NCBI GenBank assembly: GCA_012845835.1
Contig: JABAKD010000021.1
Coordinates: forward strand, 8,081,006 to 8,145,005
Direction of reading: 5' to 3'
Length of the DNA stretch: 64,000 nucleotides
From: Undaria pinnatifida
Taxonomy: Eukaryota > Sar > Phaeophyceae > Laminariales > Alariaceae
Part shown: one piece after another, positions 19,766 through 31,900 of the stretch
Layout of the letters: each line of letters begins with the position of its first letter
Position numbering within the stretch: the first letter of the stretch is position 1
The notes under the pieces: generated by a model
Databases searched by the model: none
Told to the model about the DNA's origin: nothing
What the model saw: the letters and a program-made list of their open reading frames with translations, nothing else
Program-made: the position numbers and the translations under genes

Positions 19766-22299
19766 TCGGCCACATCTCTAATTTCGACCACATCGCCGAA
19801 TCGCCTTCCAGCTCCGAGAAAGTCGCCGTGGTCACTGACGTTCCTCCCGGTTTGGCTTCCAGGCCACCCGTCGTCTCCCCATCGTCTACCTCGGGTGTCT
19901 CGGTTTCGATCTTTCCTCGTGCCTCGTCAGGCGTGATATATTCTCGGACCGGGCACCGCTCCGCCGCTGCAGCTGGAACTCGCCGTCCTCCTGTGGACTA
20001 TGGATCTGGCCGTCGACCCCCGCCTACCACCACTTCAAGACCACCATCTCCTCAGCGCCGCCCACCTACTCCTGGGTCCAAGCCGGCCGCCCAACGACCT
20101 GCTACTACACAACGCCGTGTTGCACGCAGGGCCTCGTCTCCTTCAACCGCGACCTCACCAAGTAGCCCCCAACCGGAGCTCCTCGCACCATCGCAGACCA
20201 CCGACTCAAGGTCCCCGCCCCCGCCCCCGCCTCCCCCTGCTCTGCAAGCATCACCTCGACTACCGGAGCCCGTTGTCGGGCGCATTGATGACCTCCACCT
20301 CCGTTCCTGCGTCGAGCGCTGCACACGCGAGCAACGCGCCGAGCCCCTCTGCTCCGCCATTTTCCTGTTCCTCTCCCTCGGTTTACCTTCGTCACCACCG
20401 GATGACCTCTTAGACTACATCCCCTCGACCCGTCGCCCACCTCGTGCGAAGGTCCTATCCCTCGCCACAAAAGGCCTGCTACACACCAACGACTACAACA
20501 TCGTCATTCTCGTCCACCGACCACACACGGACTCAACCCGCCGAACGCGCCGTGCCTGCACTCCTCCACCCCCGCCCCTTGCCCCACCCCCCCGCGTCTA
20601 CGTTCCAATGTTGATGCGCCCATGGGTCCTACACCCATGCCACTCCATCACCTCTTACCACTTGGGTGTTTCTAGGGCATTTAGCATGCTTATGCGTTTC
20701 TACTGGTGAATTGGTATAGATATCCCCACCCGCTGGCGGCTCGACCGCTGCCTCAAGTGCCAGGCGCGCAAAACTTCGAGGCAAAAAATTCTCTGGCCTA
20801 CCTTTTCCTTGCCGTTACCAAACAGCCTCGGCATTCTCGTCAGCGTGGATAACTTCAGCCCCCTACCCTTAATGCCTCGGGGCAATGCCTACATTCTCCT
20901 TTCACGGACCGTTTCAGCCGTCGCGCCGACATATACGCCACTACAGAGGCTCAGTTTACCGCCTTCGGCACGGCCGACATCCTTGTCGATCGATACATCC
21001 TTCTCTGGAGATGCCCCGTCACTTTTCTTTTCGACAACGGATTCCAGGTTTGCTCCAAACTTTCCCTCGCCTCTCTACGACCGCCTCGGCATCAATGAAA
21101 TTACCACCAGCTCCTACCCCACCCGTGCACCAACGGTGGTGTCGAGCGCGTCAACCACACCATGGCCCTCATGCTCGCCATGGCCGGCGGCGAACAACAA
21201 ACTGACTGAGATGTTCAACTCCCATACGTCGAGAGCGCACATAACAACTCCGTCAGCACAGCTACCGTACTTCCCCCAACGAAGTGCACATGGGTCGTTT
21301 CCCCTGCCTCCCTCTTACCGTATATAACCTCCCTAACATCGGCGGACACCAAAACCTCAACGGGGACCAGCTAGCTTATGTCGACGTCGCCACCGCCCGC
21401 CAACGACGCGCCTACCGCGCCGTCCGGGAATTGCACGCCATCTACGTCTCGCCTCTCGACCGCCGCTTCCCTCATGGACGCCCTCCGCTAATTACCCCAT
21501 TCTCCGTCAACGGTTGGGCGTAGATCTACAACTCCGGCGCCACCATTCACCAAGGCACCAGAAAAGCACTGACGCCATCGTCTTCAAGACCAAGCTATCC
21601 TTCAACTGGATCGGCCCTTTCAAGGTCCTCGCCGTGGGCCCGACGCCGACCTCCGCAGTCTCAGATGACAGGCCCTTTCACGACAAGCTCCTGTACTTCG
21701 ACCTTCCGTCCGACAGGTCTGGACGCGACTCCAAATCTCGCGTCTCCGTTCTCCGCTGCAAACCATGCCGGAACCCCGACGACATTCACGACATACCAAA
21801 ACATCTTCCAGCCGACCTCATGCCCAACCCCTTCTCCACCAAGTCCCCGCCCTTTCACGTCACCCTCGACGACATCTTTCCACCGTCGGAACGCCTTGAG
21901 GTCGACCAGATCTCGGGACATCAACACTTGCACGGTCGGGGAGGCGACCTCGCGGTAATGCACAAAACCTATTGGGCTGGACTTCTCAATCCTTCATGGG
22001 AACACGAACAAGGCTTACAACACCACCGTCTTCACATCCTCCGCTATTGGTCGGGCACCTCTTCACAACACCGCCAGTTCAACCGCTTATACCGAGACGT
22101 GCATCGGGGCCGCTCACCGCGAACTAGCGCGGGCCCGGGGCTATTCATCGTTCCCGTGTACAGCCTCGTCTCGCACACTCTGTGGCTTTAACGCTTCAGC
22201 TCTACTATCCTCCGCGCAGGGGCGCACCTCTGGTACAAAGCCCACGACTGTCTATGGTGGTTAGGCAAGGTAGCCCATCACGCCTCGACCGAAAATTAT

Positions 22300-23040
22300 T
22301 CCGCCCATTCCTATATCGTTCGCTTCCTCGATGACTCGGGACCGATCAAGATCGACCTCCTGCCATCATCTTACACCACTTCACGGAGCGCCGCCCACGG
22401 ATCCTGGTGCCTTCAGCGTCATCAGGCCGGGGGACTGGCTCGCGGTGTCCAACGGAATGTTGAAGAGTCCCGCGGGGTCCACCCTATTCCCCCTTAGTGT
22501 GTCGGGAAATTGGCGCCAACCATGGCTTCAGTGTTTTGTGTTTTGTTAATGTTTTTGCTTTCTTCACGAGTAATGGCACCTTTCGGGTGTACTATAACTT
22601 CGTTGTTCCAGTTATGGAGCCTTTAGGGCTGCTGTAACTTTGTCGTTTCCCTTATTCGGTATGGCTTTTTTCCGCCCATTCCTATATCGTTCGCTTCCTC
22701 GATGACTCGGGACCGATCAAGATCGACCTCCTGCCATCATCTTACACCACTTCACGGAGCGCCGCCCACGGATCCTGGTGCCTTCAGCGTCATCAGGCCG
22801 GGGGACTGGCTCGCGGTGTCCTACGGAATGTTGAAGAGTCCCGCGGGGTCCACCCTATTCCCCCTTAGTGTGTCGGGAAATTGGCGCCAACCTTGGCTTC
22901 AGTGTTTTGTGTTTTGTTAATGTTTTTGCTTTCTTCACGAGTAATGGCACCTTTCGGGTGTACTATAACTTCGTTGTTCCAGTTATGGAGCCTTTAGGGC
23001 TGCTGTAACTTTGTCGTTTCCCTTATTCGGTATGGCTTTT
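22300..23040 (+). repeat. 371-bp direct tandem duplication after the gypsy remnant
   Basis: Units 22300-22670 and 22671-23040 differ at very few positions (for example CCAACGGAATG and CCTACGGAATG). Each holds AATTGGCGCCAACC, a TGGCGCC string of the sort seen in tRNA primer-binding sites. It may be LTR or leader sequence of the retroelement. Confidence 0.8.
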
Positions 23041-23081
23041 CACTGTCTTTGTTTTTACGTATCCCCCCACTTCGGTACCTA

Positions 23082-23325
23082 TTTTCTGGTGCTCATTTAC
23101 CCACGCCCATGCGTCCCATGCACAGATATTCAGTCGCTGGCTGGTATCCTGCAGTGCACGTGTTTTTTCTCAGTTCGGATGTTACCTTTTCTGGTTCTCC
23201 TTTACCCACGCCCATGTGTCCCATGCACAGAGATTCAGTCGCCAGCTGGTATCCTGCAGCGCACGTTTTTTTGCCTCTCAGTTCGGATGTTTTCTTTTCT
23301 GGAGCCCCTTTCCTTGTATTCTACG
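23082..23325 (+). repeat. Tandem repeat of about 105 bp, 2.3 copies
   Basis: TTTTCTGGTNCTCNTTTACCCACGCCCATG recurs at 23082 and 23187, with a third partial start at about 23295. Each unit also carries CCCATGCACAGA, TATCCTGCAG and CTCAGTTCGGATGTT. Confidence 0.7.
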
Positions 23326-25968
23326 TTCCCTTGCACTAGTACTTTCTGCTCAGCACTCTGTTGACAGTAAGCTAACGGATTAAGCCCTACCAGAGGCGTC
23401 TTAGCCTCAATCATCAAGCATCAATCATCAATTACGATATGTGGGTTGGTCTATAGCCTCATTTGCTGTCGTAGTTTTGAATATCAGTATCTTCGACCCA
23501 CTTGCCGATTTTCTGATGTCTAAGTTAGCCATCTCTTTATCGCCGTGTGATCTGCATGTACGACTTTTTAGGGTGGGCTAATTTTATGTTGTGTCTTCTG
23601 TATGTGCTCGTTGTATGAGTAATAGACCAACCGTCCACCCCTGTTGGGCAGTAATGTCGGACTCATGTTATACGGAAACTGCAGTATGATTCGGACACTG
23701 TCATGTGATCCTCTCTTCTCCCACCCTCTGGCCACTCTCTCGTACCCTGACCCAACTAAGCAAGCCTTCCACAATAATGGCAAGATATTTAGTCTATACA
23801 AGTATATATTTGGGTTTACTCAGCTGACTGCTGGTCAGCGAAAGACGCACCTGTGCCCCTTCTGCGGATCATGTATTCAGGGATCCCCAAGGCACACCGT
23901 TATTACAAGGGCCCCAACTGATTACGTTGACGATCAGTCCAAACTGACGGACAGGGTCCGGGGTATATTGTTGCTCTTTTTTGTTGATCCAGGGTGGTCA
24001 AGCTGAGACAAGCAATCGTGCTCCCCGCACACTGTCCATTCTCTTTCCCCCTCCTCTTCTTCTCTTGGACAAGATCGATTTTCAATAAAACAGGCCCAAT
24101 CACCTTTCTTTCATTATATATATGCTCTTCGGAGCTTGAGCTTACCCGCCAACCGGTTGGGTAACTCCGATCGAGTTCTTCGCCTCTCTCCTGCGGGCTG
24201 CCTGACGTAATTCAGGAGCCGTGCGCCACACGCCAGTGCGGAGATCCCGCTACGATGCTGCTTCTGTTTGGCTTTTGACGATTAATAGTGTTAATGTGCA
24301 TATCAATATTAACATGGTACCCTCGTACACAGCTACCATCAGGTTATATTTTATAAAAAATGTTTCAAGGACGTCAGCCGTGAGTTCGACGAATTTCGGG
24401 TCAATACTCATCTCTGCAAGCTGCGTTGTTGGTACTTGTAATATACTAAATGGGTGAGTTTTTTAATGGGAGGGGTCCTATTTTTTGTCCACTATAATGG
24501 TTAATGTTGGTATTTTTACTTTGGGTGGGGAATTTTGAGCTAGATCTAACACAATATCTATTTTATAAATGTATTACTGTAGTTTCCACTATACTGCTCC
24601 ATCATATGTATGGTAGGTTTATTTTGTTTTTCTTCCCCCCTCTTTAATATCGGGAGGAGTACGAATACAGAGTATTACTGGTATCTAATATGTTAATATG
24701 TTAATATCAATACAGCATTCGAGAATAAAAGTCGGCTACTCCCCAAAAAATCTCTGTGGGACACGAACCCACGGTTCCAAATCGATACGCTGTCACTCTA
24801 ACATTTTTTATAAAAATATTTTCAGGACGTCAGGTGTGACTTCGACGAATTTCGGGTCAGTGCTCATATTTTCAAGCTGCTTGTTGGTACTTGTAATATA
24901 CTACCTGGTACCAGGTATGTGGATAAATTACTCTTAATGGGAGGGGTCCTATTCTTCTACTACAATAATAAAATGTTTTCTCGACTACAATGGTGTTGGT
25001 ATTTCTGCTTTTAAATTAGGTGGGGAATTTTGAAGTAGTAGTAGCTCTAACATCATATCTATTTTATAAATTTATTTCTGTGGTTTTCACTGTATTGCTC
25101 CATCTACCATATGTATGGTGGATGGTTTGCGGATGGATGGCTTGGTCAGGGTTGTTGGTACTTGCTGTGGTCATTAAGTGCGTATAACTAAGTTTTCTCT
25201 ACCTGGGGGTGGTCTTATTATTTTGTTTTTTGCAATATAAGTGGCAGGTTTTGGTATACATCGGGAGTATGAAGACAGTATACGAAGTATTAATTTATAA
25301 CTAATTTTCAAGGACGTCAGCCGTGAGTTCGACGAATTTTATTACTATTAATACGTCTTCTTATTATCGTGTGCGGGGCATAGTCTATACTCCAGCCCCA
25401 CATATTAACCGAACTCGGTGCCTTATCATACAGCATGTCATATAGACTATAGCAACAGTATTGCCCTTCTATCACTTCGTCCACACGCTGCTCTCTTTTC
25501 GCTTACGTTCGTTATACTGCGTGCTGTGATGTTGCACTAACAACTGTTGTTGTTGTGTTCGAGCTGAGCCCGGATAGGATATCCCACGCACATCGATCGT
25601 CCTCGATCGGTGCGTGCTCCGCACCCCAACTCAACCCCCCCCCCCAGATGCCTCAATCCTTTTGTGGTGAGTAAGTCCCCACAAGCAAGTAGGTAAAGAT
25701 ACCGTCGCACAATCCTCTCCGCTGTCATATACCTGGTACAACAGGTACCTGATAGATACCTGTGTCCAACCGTTTTTTTTCGCAACCATATCATACACTA
25801 CTACAAGAGGGGAGAAAACACGTGTAGTGTTGCGAAAAGAAAGCCAAGCATTGTTTTGGAAACCCGTGCCTAAAAAAATGCGAAATGCTACACGCAGCAG
25901 CAGTTCAGCTGCGCACACTTGTAGATCCATTCGGTTCCGGGTTTCACGCTGCCAGGCATCCGACGACG
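23326..25968. other. AT-rich intergenic stretch with dispersed element ends
   Basis: No gene recognised upstream of SIN3. Three copies of an element end (GGACGTCAGCCGTGAGTTCGACGAATTT and variants) lie at about 24360-24440, 24820-24900 and 25310-25345. The first two continue into TTGTTGGTACTTGTAATATACTA and a GGGAGGGGTCCTATT block, so they are longer copies. A polyadenylation-like AATAAA is at about 24085. Confidence 0.45.
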
Positions 25969-28900
25969 ATGACGGGTGGTGATCAGCGAGAAAATGGGCA
26001 ACCTCCTGCCCCACCTCAAGGGCCAGCGTCAGGATTAGGACCACGGCCGGCGATAAGACCAGGCCAAGGGCAGGGGTCATCTGCTTCTCAACCGGGATTA
26101 CCAACGCGGCAGGATCCACCGGCCCAGGACTACGATGCCTTCGGCGCGCCGAGGTAGAGATAGCAAACACCTTATTGCACAAGTCCGTTCTTGAACGAGC
26201 GCCAATTAATGCGCTTACGCTCACGGACACCATGTGATCCAGTCCAAAGCGGAGTGGGGCAGGTTGAACTTGATTAGTCGCGGTTGCGCAGAGTTGAGTT
26301 AGACGTTTCCACATTTCACCTTTTCTGCGCCTGGTACCTGGTGGTATCATTCTTGCGCTTCCGTCCAGCTCGTCGCAGCGTAACAGCGGTACTCGTGTCA
26401 TAGGTACTGCTGTAGTTGTCTTCATTGATGGTACCTATCATTTGTATGCGGTTCGCATAATACTCTTATATCGACTCTGAACGACTAATCGGTGATGTTC
26501 CATCGTATTCTCCTCTGTCTCCCTTTGCCTCTCGCCCTCGCTTGCTTCGAAGGACTCGGTGGCTGACTGTGACGGATGCTATGGAATACCTGGACGCTGT
26601 GAAGCTGGAGTTTCGGGATCAACCAGAAGTCTACGATGAGTTTCTCGCGATCATGGGACGGTTCAAGACGAAGCAAATGCTACCCCCAGATGTGATTGTG
26701 GAGGTAGCTAGACTGTTCCGCGGTCGAAACACGCTTGTTCTTAGCTTCAACAGGTTCCTACCGGAAGGATTCAAAATTGGACCTGGCGACATCGAGCGTA
26801 TGGAGGAAGAGTGCGTGGCAAAAGAACAAGCTGCTGCTCGTACCTCCCGCTCAGGTGACACTCCTGCGAAGTGCATACCGGCATTTCATTGAAACATCTT
26901 GGCAGAAACCGCTTCACAGAGATAGACCCACCGCCTGTCTGTCCTACGAGTATTACCACCTGGCCTTCTACGAGTAGAAACTGTATTTTCCACTCCCCTC
27001 TGGTATGCAGTGCACCCTCGAGCATCGACTGCAGTCATGCGCATCTCTGCTTATGAACTCGCAACTCAACAAGCACTACGGGTACGAGCACGAGAAATAG
27101 CGAGTATTATAACAGATACGAGTTACAAGTAGCGCACACCAGCTGGTGCGCATGCATCATGCCATACTGCGTACCAGTGTATGTGTACGAGTACGTTAAG
27201 TCTATATAATATCATCAGACGGTGGTCCTAACGGTATGGTATCTGCTTCGTAACGGTATGGCATCTGCTTGGTATCTCGGTGCCAGGTGCAGGAGGTGGT
27301 TCGATGTCTGACAATCGAAGCAGAGGCCTTGACGGGGATATCGGCAAAGGAAATGCCTCCGGGCCGGGAGTCCCAGGCCACGCTCTGGACACAGATGTTG
27401 ACAGGTCGATGCCTTCGGGTGATGAAAGCGATGCCGAGGAACACGTGGAGGATCGTGAGAACGCCTTCGAGTTCGACCATGCCATCCACTACGTGACGAC
27501 CATCAAGCGGCGCTTTTCCGACGACATCGGGACGTACAAGGCTTTCTTGGAAATTCTGCACACGTATCAACGAGAGCAGCAAGGTGCCACGCCATTTAGC
27601 GATACTGTAGCTTGAAGCTTGCGAATTGTTGTTCATTAGTTGGAAGCTTGTTCGGCTGTTTGCCCCATAATAGGGTCTACGATATACGATATATGACCTA
27701 GTCCTTGGTCCCTACTATATTCATTGGTATATACACCCCTATTCCCTATTCATTGATACTCCGTATATTGTGTTCACGAGAAAAGAGCCGTGTCGCTACG
27801 GGGCACTCAGTATTTGCTATTTTAAATCAGCAGCCTCGCGTTTTTTCTTGTTTAATCGTTGATGTTGGAGACAACCTGGTATGTTTGTCCTGGGTGTGTT
27901 TGTGTTTTGTGTACCGTACTCTGTACTCGTATCATAGAAGAGCGTCTCAGGGACATAGTGTACTGCAGTTTGCTGTGGAGCGACTGTTTGCAGGACCTGC
28001 TGTACAGTCGAACAGCTGACTGCACAGTTCTTGTCCATCAGTCGTTACGAAACTTATCAACGCACACCGAATATACTGCAGCAAGGTACCTAGGTGCTTT
28101 TTGATGGATTTTGCGTGCATGTGGATTCCCAAGCCTAGACGACGCGATAGCACTGGTGTAGAGTACAGGGTGATTGGGCATTGTGATTAGCATAGGATTG
28201 CAGCAAGAGCAACCGCAGAACTAGTAGTCTTGGCATACTTTATTTTTCCACTCGTTGCACCTTCATTCGGATCGAAAACTCTGAAGTATTGAATGCCACA
28301 TGCTTCTTGAACCCCCGCAGGTATCAATCACGTACTGGAGCAGGTTACGGACCTGTTCGCCGACGAACCCGACCTGCTCAGGGAATTCACGTACTTCCTT
28401 CCCGATGGCGTCCAGGCGCAAGCCAAGGAGAGGCTTGACCGTGCTGCCATGGAGGCAGAGGTGAGACTGAGTCGAGCGCAAAATGGCCAGCGCAGTCAAC
28501 GCCATCCCCCGCACAGGCTCCAAGGTGGACACCAGCGTGGGCAAGGACGAGGAAGGCCAGGGAACGTGGGCAGGGACCATGCACGCGGGAATCGCGCGCA
28601 GCACCGCACCGGCCCGGGGGGGCAGCCTTCATACCGTATTGACAACGATATGGACCAGGAGTGGCGCGACCAACGCGGATACGGCCGGTCTAGAGCTGGC
28701 GCGATGAACCGCGGCTTCCAGGGGGGCTACGGGCCTCGTTCCCAATATTCAAATGGCGGCATGGGCAGTGACCCCGATCGGCAAGGCCCTCGACAGCACT
28801 ACGCCGGGAATAGCCACCCTCACCCTCAGCGTATGTCTCGGCATGCGCGCAAAGGGCGCCAAGTATGGTGCCGTGCGGAAGACTACGAAATAGGCCCCGA

Positions 28901-31900
28901 CGGCAATTTTAAAGGACCCAAAAAGCGCGCGCGTGCACCGGATGATTCAGCTGGGATAGGGGAAGGGCGGGGTTGGTCGTCGGTGGGCTCGCAAGGCGGC
29001 ACCATCAAAACTTCGGGGGAGCACCAGCTGTTTGACCAGGCACGCCAGGTGCTGTCTTCGGGTGGAGATGCGAATGATTGGACGGAGTTCTTGAAGTGTC
29101 TCGACCTCTTCAGCAATCAGATATTAGGTCGCGAGGAGCTACTGGAGATGGTGCAGGACCTTTTCGAGGCGCACAACGAGTTTGACCTCATGGACGAGTT
29201 CAAAAGTCTTGTATACCGTAGAGGTGAGCTGGAACCGCCTCCTCGCGATGCCATGCCTACCTTGGGGCTATCTGAGATAAACTTCCAAAGCGCCAAGATG
29301 TGCACCCCGAGCTATCGCGAGCTGCCAAGAGACTATCAGTTGACCTCCTGTAGCGGACGAAGTGCGGACGAAGATGTGGTGTTGAACGACACATGGGTGA
29401 GCGTTCCCGTCGGAAGCGAAGACAGCAATACCTTCAAGCACATGCGGCGCAACCCCAACGAGGAGGCGCTCTTCAAGATGGAGGACGAGCGATTCGAGCT
29501 GGACATGCTGATAGACGGCGTAGCCGCGGTGATAGCTCGGCTTGAACCAGTGGAGGAAGAGATCGAAGCGTTGAAAGCAACAGCAGAGTCCGCCCTAGGG
29601 CAATCGTTGGAGGTATCCAATGAGACGAGTGGGTCAGGCACGTCACCAACGGATGGGCCAGAGAGGGTTGTTGGGTCTCTGCCGCAGTTCCAATACCGCC
29701 TGGACCGACGCACACTCGGAGCGCTGCATCTGAGCACTTTATCGCGCCTTTATGGAGAGCATGGGGCGGAAGTTCTGGAGCTTTTACGCAAGAACCCGGC
29801 TGTGGCGATTCCTGTTGTTTTGAAGCGATTGAGACAAAAGGAGCAGGCATGGTGTGCGGCACGGGAGGAGGCAAAGACCGGTTGGAAGGAACTCGCGCAG
29901 AAGCATTTTCACAGAAGCCTCGACCACCGGTCTCACCACTTTCGTCGTGAAGATAAACGCCACACATCCAATCGAGTTCTCCTCCAGGAGATTAAGGACA
30001 AAAAAGTGGAAGAGGACCCGCAGAAAGCCGCTGTGGTGAAGGCTGCGCGAGAGTTAGTGCACAGCACTCAAAAAGATGTACTACTTGGCCGGGTATCCCC
30101 GACTTCGACTGCTGCGGACGCTGATAGCGTGAGCGGCCAGGGCAGCGCGGGAGAAACGGAGCTAGCGCTGGACGGCGTACGGAGCGATGGTGGTGCGGGG
30201 GACAGATCGGAAATGTCGCCCGTGAACGGCGAAGATTCAGCAGTGACTGGGGGAAGGCCACGGAGCAAGGAGGGGATCCGGTTGATGCGGAAGCAGGCAG
30301 AGGAAAACCCTCCCCATTACATGTTCGCTCATTTGACGCTTCCATACCCCGCAGAACATACCGAATCTATACATGTGGACATCATGGAGTTGCTGTCGCA
30401 TACCCTGGCCCGTCGGCCCCCGTCGGAGGAAGACGTGCGGCATGCTTCTACCGTGGTAGCGGACTTACTCCCGACGTTCTTTGCGATCGAGAAGCCGGAG
30501 CGCAAAGCAAACGGAGCGGGCTCCAGTATTGTGAGCGCGCACGCAGGGGGGCTGCCAGACGGAAGTGGAGCATTTGGGCAGGTGAGAAGTGAATTACATG
30601 GGGGGGGTTGACGGCGTCAAACGACGCTCGCCTAACCTTGTGTCGCGCGCGGTGCACGCGACTTGTCTCAGAAGAACCGGGAGGTGTTTCCATTCCTGAC
30701 GTGGTGCGAAAAGTTTCCTTGCGTGTTGTGCTATGCTTCTCGTGTGAACATCCCATGGCACGCCATGTTGAAAGCGGTGGTTCTCTCTAATTAAGACATG
30801 CTTTCGCATTGATGTATTGCAGGCCGTGCTGAGCATGCCAGTCCTCAGCTCGGACGATGATAGCGATCGCGAGAACAGTAGTGGCGATGACAGACGGGGA
30901 GATCGGCGGGCAAGCTCTCCGTGTGTTGCGGATGGAGCGTCAGCTAAAAGTTCTGATGCCGGGGGGATTATGCCTGTGAAGGACAAGGGAGCTTCCCCCG
31001 ATATGGGAGATGTCCTCGACAGTCCCGCGCCATTTCCTCTATCACAAGACCAAGAGGTGTTCTTCACAACGACGGACTTCTACTTGGTGCTCCGTATGCA
31101 TCACTTGCTCGCCGAGAGACTCACCGAAGCGAAGAAACTTTGCAGAGACGCAGGGCTGTCCCGTCAGACGGTGGTGGCATCCCCCCAGGAGGTATGATAG
31201 GGGTGGAGTTGTTCCGTATGCTAACATCATGGTCGTTGATTTGAAGCCAGCGCGTTGTGTCTATGCGGCCCTGTCTCCATGTCCGTGGTTTTGTTGCAGC
31301 TACAGCTTGACTCTGAGAAGTATTTGACGCCTGCAGTACTTGGAACTCTGAATGTGACTCACAACCCTCTCCGGTTGTGCGCCCTGTTCATTAGCAACAC
31401 GGTTCGCGCAATTTGATTCGTCTCGTTTCTAGAGGCTGCGTATTCGAAAAACGCCAAAAAACAAGTTTTTCGGAGGGGGTTATCTTGAATTTTCGGATCT
31501 TACTTACAGCTTTCGGGCGTTGTCATTCACAGGGCCCATACAGGCAGGGTATTAGCGACAATTGCTGCATTGTACTAAGTAGTCGAAACTCACGTATTTT
31601 CCAATATGCGGTACTCGCGGGAATGGTCGTGAACTTTCACCGGTCGGATTCTACTATCTCGTGTTTGCGTTTTATTTTTTGCAATTTTTCGCGTTTCCTG
31701 CACACACTTCCATGACTCCGAAGCATTTTTCCCTGTTGCTCTTGTGCTGTTACCGTGAAATGCATGCTGTAATGCAGTAGTGCAGAAAACACTTTGAACT
31801 TGAAGGCGACCATCTCTTGAATCTGCAGCCTTCAAACAGCTGAATCTATCCCCTGTGTTTTGCATTCCCCTCAGCTGCTTATTACAATAATATTAATAGT

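Larger units (their letters stand above)
17751..22200 (+). mobile_element. Degenerate 5'-truncated Ty3/gypsy retrotransposon (chromovirus type)
   Basis: The order of pol pieces is RNase H, linker, integrase, chromodomain. RNase H (about 17900-18257) shows FRLYCDASIDGFGATLEQ, LDLEAGSIVWAIKRLRG and IYSDHEALE, and continues after the insertion into NGSADFLSRLP (about 18952-18980). A long Pro-rich linker follows (19000-20600). Frameshifted integrase pieces (about 20840-21260: VDNFSPLP, LFDNGF, NGGVERVNHTMALMLAMAGG) come next. A chromodomain-like tail (about 21840-22065) reads LDDIFPPSE, GHQHLHGRGGDLAV, KTYWAGLL, PSWEHEQGLQ and HILRYW. Reverse transcriptase, protease and gag are absent upstream. 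Several stops interrupt it, and at least two (18127 and 18214) sit where the family has Trp. The copy is dead. Confidence 0.82.

Noticed and set aside
18863-20709. Two plus-strand ORFs of about 360 codons (18863-19936, 19627-20709)
   Set aside because: They are produced by the multi-frame openness of the GC-rich linker repeat in the gypsy remnant and run out of frame with its domains over most of their length.
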